A stretch of 64,000 nt of DNA from Thiosulfatimonas sediminis (GTDB lineage Bacteria > Pseudomonadota > Gammaproteobacteria > Thiomicrospirales > Thiomicrospiraceae). This document shows, in pieces, positions 8,314-17,107 of the stretch. The DNA is taken from assembly GCF_011398355.1 (NCBI RefSeq), contig NZ_AP021889.1, positions 2,418,001-2,482,000 on the forward strand. Reading direction: 5' to 3'. Both the position numbers and the translations under genes were made by a program. How positions within the stretch are numbered: the stretch's first letter is position 1; every line of letters starts with the position of its first letter. The notes below the pieces were generated by a model that had not been told where the DNA came from, made no database searches, and worked only from the letters and a program-made list of their open reading frames with translations.

Positions 8314-8376
8314 AAGCGCAAATGAGATAAACACCAAAGTTAATACATCAAGATAACTGTTTCTGAAAACTTCCAT
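8314..8376 (-). pseudogene. Severed 5' end of the pentapeptide-repeat gene
   Basis: On the minus strand an ATG at 8376, preceded by a strong ribosome-binding site (AAAGGTGG, 4 bases before), opens 21 codons reading MEVFRNSYLDVLTLVFISFA before the IS right end. The sequence is a hydrophobic N-terminus that fits the hydrophobic VVFLIWRMFIGG stretch just across the IS at about 7071. Removing the IS with 4 bases would join the two in one frame. This is inferred as the original translation start. Confidence 0.6.
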
Positions 8377-8461
8377 AAACCACCTTTAAAATAACGCACT
8401 TTATTCTAGGCGTTTTTAAGCGACAATCCGCTGTAATTTTTCGTCGGGAGTGAAAAGCGGA

Positions 8462-8489
8462 AAATAAATCCGCCGAGGGGTTTATTTTT
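8462..8489. terminator. Possible bidirectional terminator hairpin
   Basis: AAATAAATCC pairs with GGGTTTATTT (10 bp with one G-T pair, loop GCCGAG) and is followed by TT on the plus strand. It lies between the IS and the M42-like peptidase gene and could stop read-through from the transposase. The rest of 8377-8564 shows no gene. Confidence 0.4.
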
Positions 8490-8564
8490 GTAGCGAAAAT
8501 CTGATTTCCCGATAAAATTCAAATTTTTAGCCTCGCCTTTCTGGGCCCTTCTTGAGACATACCC

Positions 8565-9659
8565 GTGACACAAACCGCCGCTGCCAATAGTCCTGACGAT
8601 CCTTTACGTTTTGCCGAGTTTATCGACCTGCTTAAATCCTTAATTCGCGAACCGTCCGTGGTCGGTGCCGAGCATTCGTTTTTTCGGGTATTACAGCGCG
8701 AGCTGGAAGAGCGCGGTGCGAAGGTGACGTGGTATGAAGGTTTGCTGGTCGCGCAAGGCCGCCATCCGCATAGCTCTATGTTCTCCAGTCACATCGACCG
8801 CCACGGATTGATTTGCACCGGCCCGAACGAGTTTCAGTTTGCCGCGTTTGTCGCCGGCCAAATGACGGATTTGCTCGGGAAATCGGTCAGCGAGGAGTTG
8901 ATGCAAACCTTGATGAATCGCTTCGATAACACGCCAGTGATCGCTTATGAACCTTGGTCGGGCGCTTATCGCGGCCGCGGTATTATCAACAACGCTTACA
9001 TTTGCGAATACCGCAATAACTTGATTTTTGAAGTCGCGCGCTTGGAGCATGTGGTAGCCGGCACGCCGGTGGGATTTTTAGACAAATTGAAAATCGACAA
9101 CGGCCTGCTTTCCGGCCAGTTAGACAATGTTTTGACCGCAGCCGCTTTAGTACATCTGTTCAGCTTAGGCTATCAAGGCACGGCATTTTTTACCGCCGAA
9201 GAGGAATCCGGCGGCAGTTGGCGCTATCTTCTGGAATGGTTCCGCCGTTTCGGCGGCTCGACCAACGAACTGTATGTGGTCGATACCAGCCCGTACAAAA
9301 ACCGCGACGAAGCCGACAAACAACAAGTGGTACTGCGTAACCGTGACGAATTTGCCGAATTTAACATCCAAACCACGCAAAACCTTGCACAAGTCTGCGA
9401 AGACCTTGGGATCAGCTACGGTTTTAAAGATCACTATATCGAGCAGATTAATCGTGATAACCAAGGCACCGAGAAAGCGCCGATGAGCCTCGGGCGCACC
9501 GAGCTTGGACGCATCACCGATAAATCCAACGGTTTGGTCCACGGTACAACCTTGCAAATCCCGACTACCGGCTACCACACCATGAACGAAACAGCGTCCA
9601 TCGAGAGCACCAAAGCGTTTATTCGCGTGTTGATGAAACTCGCGCTGTTATCGCAGTAG
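8565..9659 (+). CDS. M42-like metallopeptidase
   Basis: 364 residues, the size of M42 glutamyl-aminopeptidase/cellulase-M-like enzymes, cytosolic cobalt- or zinc-dependent aminopeptidases. Likely metal and catalytic residues are visible in order: His-Asp in FSSHIDRHG (about 77), Asp in GQLDNVLTA (about 187), the Glu pair in FTAEEESGG (about 210), Asp in VVDTSPYK (about 242) and His in TGYHTMNE (about 343). The start is a GTG; no ATG lies nearby upstream. It stands alone between the IS region and a converging gene. Peptide substrate unknown. Confidence 0.75.
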   Translation: MTQTAAANSPDDPLRFAEFIDLLKSLIREPSVVGAEHSFFRVLQRELEERGAKVTWYEGLLVAQGRHPHSSMFSSHIDRHGLICTGPNEFQFAAFVAGQMTDLLGKSVSEELMQTLMNRFDNTPVIAYEPWSGAYRGRGIINNAYICEYRNNLIFEVARLEHVVAGTPVGFLDKLKIDNGLLSGQLDNVLTAAALVHLFSLGYQGTAFFTAEEESGGSWRYLLEWFRRFGGSTNELYVVDTSPYKNRDEADKQQVVLRNRDEFAEFNIQTTQNLAQVCEDLGISYGFKDHYIEQINRDNQGTEKAPMSLGRTELGRITDKSNGLVHGTTLQIPTTGYHTMNETASIESTKAFIRVLMKLALLSQ

Positions 9660-9715
9660 CTGGGTGCCCGAACACACCTTCAAACCAACCCTCAAACCCA
9701 TAGCAACCGCAAAAC

Positions 9716-10477
9716 TTACTTGTTTGACTGACTCTCAGAGAGCTTGTCAAAGAAGTAATGCGACTGGGCAATCACTGCCAGCACCGGCACGATCAGTCCC
9801 ATAATCGGCAGTAAGCTAAGCGAAAAAATCCCGGCTTGCGCGCCGGTCGGCGTCCAATTCGTCGATGAGCTATGCTGCTCGTAAACCGCTTGCGGCAGAA
9901 TCACCATGCCGACATCTAACACCACCGAGTAGCGGAAGAACATAAACCCAAGCAGCCAGAACCAAACAATGTTGATTACCGGAATAAACAACATCGGAAT
10001 CGTCACCAAGAACAGCAATAACATACCCAAGGCGTATTTAAATATTTTCCACAGCATGGTCGCCATAGAGCCATGCCCTTGATATTCCAATCCCGGGTAA
10101 TTCAAATCACGCACCGCTTTAACCAAGGCATCGGTCATAAAGCCGGTGATAATCATTGCGAAAATCAGAATCAGATAACTGCCGAGTAAGAAGCCCAAAA
10201 TACCGGCCACCAGCGTCACCACAAAACCGGTCACCCACAGCAAAATCCCGCCGATGAGCGGAATCGAACCAATCGTCTCTTCCGCGCTGTCCATCGACTG
10301 CTGCATTTCCAACACCATCGGATTTTGGGTAATAAAATCGCTGAAAATAAAGAAACCGAAAATGCCATAACCCAGCAACGACACCATAATAATCGCCGCC
10401 ACAAACGGAATCGCCATTAACAACAGAATTTTCGGCGAACGTAAATCGCCCAGCGTTTTAAGCCATAAATCAAACAT
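9716..10477 (-). CDS. EI24/CysZ-like integral membrane protein
   Basis: 253 residues with several long hydrophobic segments (about 18-50, 72-110, 145-185, 222-242). The pattern matches the EI24-domain family, which includes the sulfate permease CysZ, although conserved CysZ motifs cannot be confirmed by eye. The N-terminus WLKTLGDLRSPKILLLMAIP is typical for EI24 proteins. It converges with the M42-like gene and is separated from the upstream aldehyde dehydrogenase by a terminator, so it is likely transcribed alone. Confidence 0.7.
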   Translation of the reverse strand: MFDLWLKTLGDLRSPKILLLMAIPFVAAIIMVSLLGYGIFGFFIFSDFITQNPMVLEMQQSMDSAEETIGSIPLIGGILLWVTGFVVTLVAGILGFLLGSYLILIFAMIITGFMTDALVKAVRDLNYPGLEYQGHGSMATMLWKIFKYALGMLLLFLVTIPMLFIPVINIVWFWLLGFMFFRYSVVLDVGMVILPQAVYEQHSSSTNWTPTGAQAGIFSLSLLPIMGLIVPVLAVIAQSHYFFDKLSESQSNK

Positions 10478-10493
10478 AGTCTAACTCTTAATC

Positions 10494-10525
10494 AAAAAAG
10501 CAGCCAAACTCGCGCTTGGCTGCTT
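10494..10525 (-). terminator. Rho-independent terminator after the aldehyde dehydrogenase gene
   Basis: On the minus strand AAGCAGCCAA pairs perfectly with TTGGCTGCTT (10 bp, 8-base loop), followed by a T run. Confidence 0.9.
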
Positions 10526-10575
10526 AGTGAGACACAGAAACAAGTCCCATTAAATTAAAAACACCTTGCGGGTAA

Positions 10576-11943
10576 TTATTTAATCCAAATCGACTTCACA
10601 TTGGTGAATTCGCGAATCCCTTGCACCGAAAGCTCTCGTCCGTAACCAGAATTTTTCACCCCGCCGAACGGCATACGCGGATCGGAGAAGGTGATGCTAT
10701 TCACAAAAGTCGCTCCCGACTCCATGCCTCGCGCCATTGTCTCCGCTGTGGCCATGTCCGATGTCCAAATCGAACCACCGAGTCCGAAATCCACCGAGTT
10801 GGCAATGCCTAAAGCGTGCGCTGGTTCCGTTGATTTAATCACAATTGCCACGGGCCCGAAAAACTCCTCATACCACGCTGGCATACTGCTGTTCACATCT
10901 GTCAGAATGGTCGGCGCATAGTAACAACCCTCGCGATCCAACTGATAACCACCGCATACCAAGGTCGCCCCCATTTCAACCGAATGCATCACTTGCTCGT
11001 GCAGTTCGTCCAGCAAATCTTGTCGCGCCATCGGCGCTAAAGTCGTTTCCGGATCCATCGGGTCGCCGGCGACAAAATGTCCTTCGACCGCCTCTTTAAA
11101 CATGGCAATGAATTTATCCGCTTGCATCTGGTCAACGATAAAGCGTTTCGAGGCGATACAACTCTGCCCCATATTCAAAAAACGCCCTTTAACCGCATTC
11201 TCTACCGCCACCTGCATACTGGCATCGTCCAAGACGATAAACGCATCCGACCCACCTAGTTCCAACACCGTCTTTTTCAGTTCAGAACCGGCAATCGCCG
11301 CCACCTGCCGTCCAGCGTTTTCCGACCCTGTCAGGGTAACCGCCTTAACCATCGGATGACGAATCACCTGTTCAACCTTGTCAGAACCGATCATTAAAGT
11401 AGAAAACACAAAATCCGGGAAGCCGGCTTTGCGAAACACTTCTTCAATCGCCAAAGCGCACTGCGGTACATTCGATGCGTGTTTGAGCAGCCCCGTATTG
11501 CCGGCAATCAACGCCGGTGCGGCAAAACGAAATACCTGCCAAAACGGGAAATTCCACGGCATTACCGCAAACACCACACCCAGAGGCAGATACGCCACGT
11601 AGCTTTTGGACGCATCGGTTTGCACCGGCTCATCCGCCAAGTATGCCGGCCCATGCTCGGCATAAAACTCGCAGACCCATGCGGATTTTTCCACTTCGGC
11701 TTTCGCTTCCGCATAAGTCTTGCCCATTTCCAGAGTGATCAGTTCCGCCAGTAAATCGACATCGTCGCGCAACACATCCGCCACACGGCGCATCAAAGTA
11801 CAACGGTCTTCAATCGGCGTCAGCTTACCCCAATCACCGAACATATAACCGGCTTGGGTCACCACATAATCGAGGGTTTCGTCATCCCAAGTTTCGATTT
11901 CGAACAGCAGTTCGCCGTTGGCCGGATTAATTGATTGCATCAT
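10576..11943 (-). CDS. NAD(P)-dependent aldehyde dehydrogenase, succinate-semialdehyde type
   Basis: 455-residue ALDH-superfamily enzyme oxidising an aldehyde to the acid. The Rossmann region has MPWNFPFWQ and TLTGSENAGRQVAA, the general base is in LELGGSDAFIV (about 239), and the catalytic cysteine is in GQSCIASKR (about 274). The short N-terminus and GQSCIASKRF segment match the compact succinate-semialdehyde dehydrogenases (Sad/GabD2 type), but the substrate is not proven. An AGGAG lies 10 bases before the ATG at 11943. It is next to dihydroorotase on the same strand and ends at a strong terminator. Confidence 0.85.
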   Translation of the reverse strand: MMQSINPANGELLFEIETWDDETLDYVVTQAGYMFGDWGKLTPIEDRCTLMRRVADVLRDDVDLLAELITLEMGKTYAEAKAEVEKSAWVCEFYAEHGPAYLADEPVQTDASKSYVAYLPLGVVFAVMPWNFPFWQVFRFAAPALIAGNTGLLKHASNVPQCALAIEEVFRKAGFPDFVFSTLMIGSDKVEQVIRHPMVKAVTLTGSENAGRQVAAIAGSELKKTVLELGGSDAFIVLDDASMQVAVENAVKGRFLNMGQSCIASKRFIVDQMQADKFIAMFKEAVEGHFVAGDPMDPETTLAPMARQDLLDELHEQVMHSVEMGATLVCGGYQLDREGCYYAPTILTDVNSSMPAWYEEFFGPVAIVIKSTEPAHALGIANSVDFGLGGSIWTSDMATAETMARGMESGATFVNSITFSDPRMPFGGVKNSGYGRELSVQGIREFTNVKSIWIK

Positions 11944-11970
11944 TTTTGGTGTTCTCCTTTGGCGCGTGCC

Positions 11971-13311
11971 TTAACGGTCAAACAGTAGACGTTGTCCCGG
12001 GCTAAATTCAGCAAACTCACCTTGATAGTATTTCAGTTCGCCGGAGACAAAAGTACCCACAACCGTATTGCTGAACTCGTGCCCTTCCCACGGTGACCAA
12101 CCGCATTTATAAAGCACCTCTTCTTTTTTATCGACGTGCGGCTTGTGCAAGTCAACCAAAACCAAGTCTGCCCAGTAACCTTCGCGAATATAACCGCGAC
12201 CATCAATTTCAAACAAATCGGCCACATTGTGCGCCATCTTCTCGACCACCTGTTCAAGGGTGAAGACCCCTTGCGCCACTAAATCCAACAGCACATTCAA
12301 CGATTTCTGTACCTGCGGTAGACCGGCCGGTGCAGAGAAATAAGGGTTGTGTTTTTCTTCTTCCAGATGCGGCGCATGGTCGGTGGCGACCACATCAATG
12401 CGCCCGTCAATCAACGCTTGGCGCACGGCATCGCGGTCGGCTTGCGTTTTAATCGCCGGATTACACTTAATAAAGTGGCCTTTCTCGGCATAATCTTTAT
12501 CCGAGAACCACAAATGATGGGTACAGGCCTCTGCGGTAATTTGCTTACCTTTGACCGGCCCGGGCTCAAACAGTTCCAACTCATCTGCGGTGGTGATATG
12601 CAAAATATGCAGACGTGCGCCGGTCTCTTTTGCCAGTTTCACCGCCATGGATGAAGACTTATAACAGGCTTCGTGAAAACGGATTTTAGGATGCTCTTCT
12701 GCCGGAATGTCTTCGCCGAATTTTTCCAACCACTGGGCTTCGCGCTCTTTAATCATCGGCGTATCTTCACAATGGGTGGCGATAAGCGTTGGGCTGTGGG
12801 TAAAAATACCGCGCAGGGCATCTTCTTGGTCAACCAACATATTCCCCGTTGACGAGCCCATAAAGACTTTCACGCCGCACACGGTTTTCGGGTTCACTTT
12901 TTTAATCTCTTCGACATTGTCATTGGTGCCGCCAAAATAAAAAGAGTAGTTCGCCCAAGACTTTTGCGCGCCAATGGCATACTTCTCTTCCAGCAAATCA
13001 ATCGTCACCGTCGGCGGCTTGACGTTCGGCATTTCCATAAACGAGGTCGTGCCACCAGCCACCGCCGCTTTCGATTCGGTGCCGATATCGGCTTTGGCGG
13101 TCAGCCCCGGCTCGCGAAAATGCACCTGGTCGTCAATGAAACCCGGCAACAAATGCAAACCTTGTGCATCAATCACCTCCACGCCTTGCGGGGGAGCCAT
13201 GGCAGCATCAATTTTGGCAATGCGCCCGTTTTCGACTAAAACGTTGGTCAGGCACTGTTTGCCTTCATTGACCATGGTGGCTTGTGAAATGAAATAGCGT
13301 TTCGCTGACAT
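11971..13311 (-). CDS. pyrC: Dihydroorotase (PyrC-type amidohydrolase)
   Basis: 446 residues, class I dihydroorotase size; it interconverts carbamoyl-aspartate and dihydroorotate in pyrimidine synthesis. The metal site is seen as FIDDQVHFREPG, a lysine in GVKVFMGSSTG that could be carboxylated, His in ATHCEDTP and LHILHIT, and Asp in VATDHAPH. The first histidine of the usual HxH is a glutamine (QVH), as recalled for one dihydroorotase subgroup. The start at 13311 is preferred because an AGAGG sits 6 bases before it; the ATG at 13317 would abut that site. pyrE is in the same window at 23.9 kb. Confidence 0.82.
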   Translation of the reverse strand: MSAKRYFISQATMVNEGKQCLTNVLVENGRIAKIDAAMAPPQGVEVIDAQGLHLLPGFIDDQVHFREPGLTAKADIGTESKAAVAGGTTSFMEMPNVKPPTVTIDLLEEKYAIGAQKSWANYSFYFGGTNDNVEEIKKVNPKTVCGVKVFMGSSTGNMLVDQEDALRGIFTHSPTLIATHCEDTPMIKEREAQWLEKFGEDIPAEEHPKIRFHEACYKSSSMAVKLAKETGARLHILHITTADELELFEPGPVKGKQITAEACTHHLWFSDKDYAEKGHFIKCNPAIKTQADRDAVRQALIDGRIDVVATDHAPHLEEEKHNPYFSAPAGLPQVQKSLNVLLDLVAQGVFTLEQVVEKMAHNVADLFEIDGRGYIREGYWADLVLVDLHKPHVDKKEEVLYKCGWSPWEGHEFSNTVVGTFVSGELKYYQGEFAEFSPGQRLLFDR

Positions 13312-13549
13312 AGGCATCCTCTTTCTAATCAGTGATGTTTACGGTCTCAGGGCGCTTGTAGCAGACAAATTCAGCCATCGCCCGTGCGCGCCGTGTAAAT
13401 AAAATCAAACTGCCAACAGTTTAAACGATTCATCCAGCGCAGCTAAAAAATTGTCTTCAATTCACCCTATTTTTTGATTTAACCCATGCCATCACTAAGA
13501 AGACACAGATCAAGCCCCCATTGACTTAAGCGCGGGATTGCAAAGGGTA

Positions 13550-13657
13550 ATTTCTAGGCTTACCTGGAAATGTATAGCCTTCGCTATGGATGAGAAACCC
13601 AACAACGAAGCGACCCTTGAAAGCCTCGCCTCAGGTGCTTGTTCAATAGGGGTTTAA
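13550..13657 (+). other. Chain of stem-loops, possible structured RNA leader
   Basis: The gap 13312-13843 has no convincing gene. Within it are, in order: a 9-bp stem ATTTCTAGG/CCTGGAAAT with loop CTTA (13550-13571); ATAGC/GCTAT with loop CTTC (13574-13587); and a larger arm ACCCTTGAA/TTCAATAGGGGT (13613-13653). AAACCC at 13595-13600 could pair with the same GGGGTTT, giving two mutually exclusive folds. The element lies about 190 bases before the GGDEF-EAL gene. It matches no riboswitch class I can recall. Strand is assumed from the downstream gene; the minus-strand pyrC leader is the alternative. Confidence 0.4.
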
Positions 13658-13843
13658 TCGAAGACGCCCTCTCGCTTGAAATTGACATACTTCAACTGTA
13701 TCGCTGTCAATCAAACCGACTAACACGCTTTTTTGTACAATCCGATAAGCTCATCAAAATAACTGACTTGGCGAGCGATTTTTTCATTACACTGTATTTG
13801 AAAATAGCATTCCCCTACTGATTCTCAAAAAAAGCCTAATGCG

Positions 13844-16636
13844 ATGATCCAACCACATAAACAGCCCTCGATTTGGGATAACACCGTCAAAAAATGGACG
13901 TGGCTATTAGCGCTGTTCTGGAGTTTAGCGTTTGTGTTTTTTCACATTCATTTACAGTCGGTTGATTTTCAACGCGAATTCAACCAAAAAGCCCAACAAC
14001 TGCAACACAACTTACAACTTGAAGAACAAAAGTTACTTTCCATTTTGCAGTCGCTTAGCCAACAATATTCTGGCCATTTATTAAAAACCGATGCGGATAT
14101 GCAAATTTTTGCCCAGGGCATACAACATAACCAAAATTATGTGCAGACCATCGGGTTAGCAACCCTCATCGAACAACAGGACAAAGCAAGCTTTGAAGCG
14201 CAGCGCCAAGCTCTTGGTTATGACGAATTTGTGATCGGCAACAAAGCCTTTTTTAAGGATGAAGTTGCTCCTAGCAATCCTTTGCATCATCTGGCAGTGA
14301 CCCAAATCGAACCCGCAACGCCTTTTAATAAACGTTTATTGGCACAAGATTTATTTGCACTGCCGGAGATGCAATCCATTCTGCAGCGCAATATTGGCAA
14401 TAACCAACCGTTTATTTATTGGGCAGAAGACGCCTCTCGGCAAGCTCCTTACGCCATTTTGCTCAATCCGGTCTATGCCAAAGAACCAAGCAAATTAAGC
14501 TTGGCAGAAAAACAGCAGATGATTAGCGGAGTAATGTTTTTTATCATTGACGCACAGGCGGCCATGGCGGAACCGATTATGACGCTGTTTTCCGACAACC
14601 AAGTCACCCTTAATTTTAAAGTGCGCAAAGCCAAAAGCGAGACACAATGGTTCTGGCAAAATCTAAACTTTGATAAAGACAGCTGGCATTATTGGCAGTC
14701 GTTTGGGCAAACCATTACGCCCTCGCAATACTGCAAAGCCTGCACCATCAAAATTAGCCAGTATTTAACTTGGCAACAAATCCACTGGCAAAATGCGTTG
14801 TTGTTCGGCTTACTCGGCCTACTGATTTTTTTACTGCTGACGCTGATTATTCTGAATATTCTGAGCAAAACTCAAACTTTGACTGAAATGCACAACCGAT
14901 TGCAGGAAATTTTAACCTCCTCCCAAGAGGCGGTGATTATTACCGACAAAAATGGCAATATTCAGGTATGGAATCCAGCGGCAGAAGCCCTGTTTGGCTA
15001 TAAATTTTCCGAAGTGTTTAATCAATCTCTGGTGCAATTGATTTTTGACCACCAAAGCCTCGACACCCTCTTTGGAATGTCCGGAAGTTTGCTTGATCTA
15101 TTTGTGGTTTCACAGGAAAAACATTTTGTCACCCCCAAAGCATCCACGATGGAAATGCCGCTTAAAACCAAAGACAAACGCGACATTCTGGCGGAAATCT
15201 CATACTCCGTGCTGATTGTTAACCATGAACCAGAAATCAGCTTATTTATTAAAGACATCACCAGCCAGCGTGAAAACGAACGTGAGATTCGCCAATTTGC
15301 GTATTACGATGCGCTCACTCAGCTTGAAAACCGTGTGTTTTTTAAAAGCCAAGTGCAACAGCAAATCGAAGCCTATCCACAGCAAGAGTTCGCCATCATG
15401 TTTATGGATTTGGACGGTTTTAAACACGTCAACGACTCGCTTGGACACGATATTGGGGACGAGCTTTTAAAGGTCGTCGCCAAACGCCTTAATCACAATA
15501 TCCGCGGGGTTGGGATACAGTCGCATATTGCGCGCTTTGGCGGCGATGAATTTGTCTTAATGTTACGCAACACCTCAGAAGAAAACATCGGCAAGGTCGC
15601 ATTGCGCATTCTTGACAATATCGAACGCATTATCAATATTAACAACCATGAATTAAAAATCTCCGCCAGTATCGGCATCGCTTTTTATCCACAAGACGGC
15701 ACCACGGTAGATACACTGTTGCGCTTGGCAGACACGGCGATGTATGAAGCGAAAGCTACCGGCAAAAATACTTATTCAGTCTATCAAGAAGAGATGGGAC
15801 GCCATCTTTCCGCGCGAATCCAAATGGAAAAACATCTGCGCAACGCCATCCAACAGAACGAGCTGTACTTAATGTATCAACCCAAAATCGATTTGGGGAA
15901 TGGTAAAGTCGTTGGGGTCGAAGCCTTATTACGCTGGCGCAATCCAAAACTGGGTCTCGTGCCACCCAATGTGTTCATTAAAATTGCCGAAGACAGTCGG
16001 ATGATTATCCCAATCAGCGAATGGGTGATTCAGCAGACCATTTTGCAATTACAAGCTTGGCAAAAAACCGAATACAGTCACCTGTCGATCGCGGTCAACA
16101 TCAGTTCCAATCAGTTTAGCCATGAGAACTTTATTAATGATTTAGCGCAAAAACTTGACGTTGCGGGGCTACCACGCCGCTTGCTGGAAATTGAACTGAC
16201 CGAAAGCACCGTCATGACCAATGCCGACGAAAACATTAAACGCTTACAGTTACTACGCCATAAAGGCTTTGATTTAGCCGTTGATGATTTTGGGACGGGC
16301 TATTCCTCTCTTAGTTATCTCAAACGCTTCCCGTTAACAATTCTTAAAATTGATAAAAGCTTTGTCGATGGACTCCCCAAAGATGACGAAGATATTTCCA
16401 TCAGCCAAGCGATTATTCAACTGGCGCACAGTTTGGAAATTAAAGTGGTTGCCGAAGGCATTGAGACCATCCAGCAATTGGAATTTTTACAACAGCAAAA
16501 ATGTGAATATGGTCAAGGCTATTTTATTAGCCGTCCACTGGAAATTAACAATCTACACCCTTGGTTGGAGACCCACGGCAATAACTTTTACCAAAGCGAC
16601 ACCTATTTAAATGGTCTCAACAACAAAGAAGAGTAA
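13844..16636 (+). CDS. Membrane CHASE-PAS-GGDEF-EAL cyclic-di-GMP enzyme
   Basis: 930 residues. Helices at about 18-38 and 325-345 flank a periplasmic CHASE-type sensor (about 85-290). A PAS domain (about 360-470, IITDKNGNIQVWNPAAEALFG), a GGDEF domain (about 480-645, active site RFGGDEF at about 563-569) and an EAL domain (about 665-915) follow. EAL motifs are complete: VEALLRW, ELTEST, DDFGTGYSS, KIDKSFV, VAEGIET. Both cyclase and phosphodiesterase sites look intact. No RxxD inhibitory site precedes GGDEF. Net activity cannot be told from sequence. yidD follows after 3 bases. Confidence 0.93.
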   Translation: MIQPHKQPSIWDNTVKKWTWLLALFWSLAFVFFHIHLQSVDFQREFNQKAQQLQHNLQLEEQKLLSILQSLSQQYSGHLLKTDADMQIFAQGIQHNQNYVQTIGLATLIEQQDKASFEAQRQALGYDEFVIGNKAFFKDEVAPSNPLHHLAVTQIEPATPFNKRLLAQDLFALPEMQSILQRNIGNNQPFIYWAEDASRQAPYAILLNPVYAKEPSKLSLAEKQQMISGVMFFIIDAQAAMAEPIMTLFSDNQVTLNFKVRKAKSETQWFWQNLNFDKDSWHYWQSFGQTITPSQYCKACTIKISQYLTWQQIHWQNALLFGLLGLLIFLLLTLIILNILSKTQTLTEMHNRLQEILTSSQEAVIITDKNGNIQVWNPAAEALFGYKFSEVFNQSLVQLIFDHQSLDTLFGMSGSLLDLFVVSQEKHFVTPKASTMEMPLKTKDKRDILAEISYSVLIVNHEPEISLFIKDITSQRENEREIRQFAYYDALTQLENRVFFKSQVQQQIEAYPQQEFAIMFMDLDGFKHVNDSLGHDIGDELLKVVAKRLNHNIRGVGIQSHIARFGGDEFVLMLRNTSEENIGKVALRILDNIERIININNHELKISASIGIAFYPQDGTTVDTLLRLADTAMYEAKATGKNTYSVYQEEMGRHLSARIQMEKHLRNAIQQNELYLMYQPKIDLGNGKVVGVEALLRWRNPKLGLVPPNVFIKIAEDSRMIIPISEWVIQQTILQLQAWQKTEYSHLSIAVNISSNQFSHENFINDLAQKLDVAGLPRRLLEIELTESTVMTNADENIKRLQLLRHKGFDLAVDDFGTGYSSLSYLKRFPLTILKIDKSFVDGLPKDDEDISISQAIIQLAHSLEIKVVAEGIETIQQLEFLQQQKCEYGQGYFISRPLEINNLHPWLETHGNNFYQSDTYLNGLNNKEE

Positions 16637-16639
16637 TCG

Positions 16640-16963
16640 ATGCAACGCTGGAACCCACTATATTGGCTGTTTTATTTGATCATTCGCTTTTATCAACTGT
16701 TTATCAGCCCGCTGCTTGGACCACGCTGCCGTTTTTATCCAAGCTGTTCGCACTACACAATAGAAGCTCTGCAAACACACGGTGTTTTAAAAGGAAGTTG
16801 GCTCGCGCTGAAACGAATCAGCCGCTGCCACCCAGGTAATCCCGGTGGGATTGATTTTGTACCGCCTTGCGACTGCCAAAACAACAAAGAAACAACGGCG
16901 GATAAAGTGCCTGAAAAAACACCCAGCGCGTCGGTAAATAAAACGCCGCAAACGCCCGATTAA
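16640..16963 (+). CDS. yidD: Membrane protein insertion efficiency factor YidD
   Basis: 107 residues. The family core is plain: [20 protein letters not shown], then SHYTIEAL, and [17 protein letters not shown], with the conserved cysteines. YidD assists YidC-dependent insertion at the inner membrane. It is unusual here in following a GGDEF-EAL gene by 3 bases instead of lying in the rpmH-rnpA-yidC locus, and it has a low-complexity hydrophilic C-terminal tail of about 35 residues. Confidence 0.93.
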   Translation: MQRWNPLYWLFYLIIRFYQLFISPLLGPRCRFYPSCSHYTIEALQTHGVLKGSWLALKRISRCHPGNPGGIDFVPPCDCQNNKETTADKVPEKTPSASVNKTPQTPD

Positions 16964-17107
16964 GCCGACATGCATAATCTACTAACAGGTGTTTGCACAG
17001 ATAATAAATATTTCATCTTTTATCCTCGTAAACTGCGGATAATAGTGCCTGTTTGCGCATCAAACAAACCATAACGATTCAAACGGCGAATACATAGGAA
17101 CAGTGGA

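Noticed and set aside
7070-8320. Target-site duplication of the IS
   Set aside because: The bases next to the inferred ends do not match (GTT at left, AAG at right), even with one- or two-base shifts.
13639-13821. 60-codon ORF in the gap before the GGDEF-EAL gene
   Set aside because: No ribosome-binding site, no domain, and overlaps the stem-loop array.
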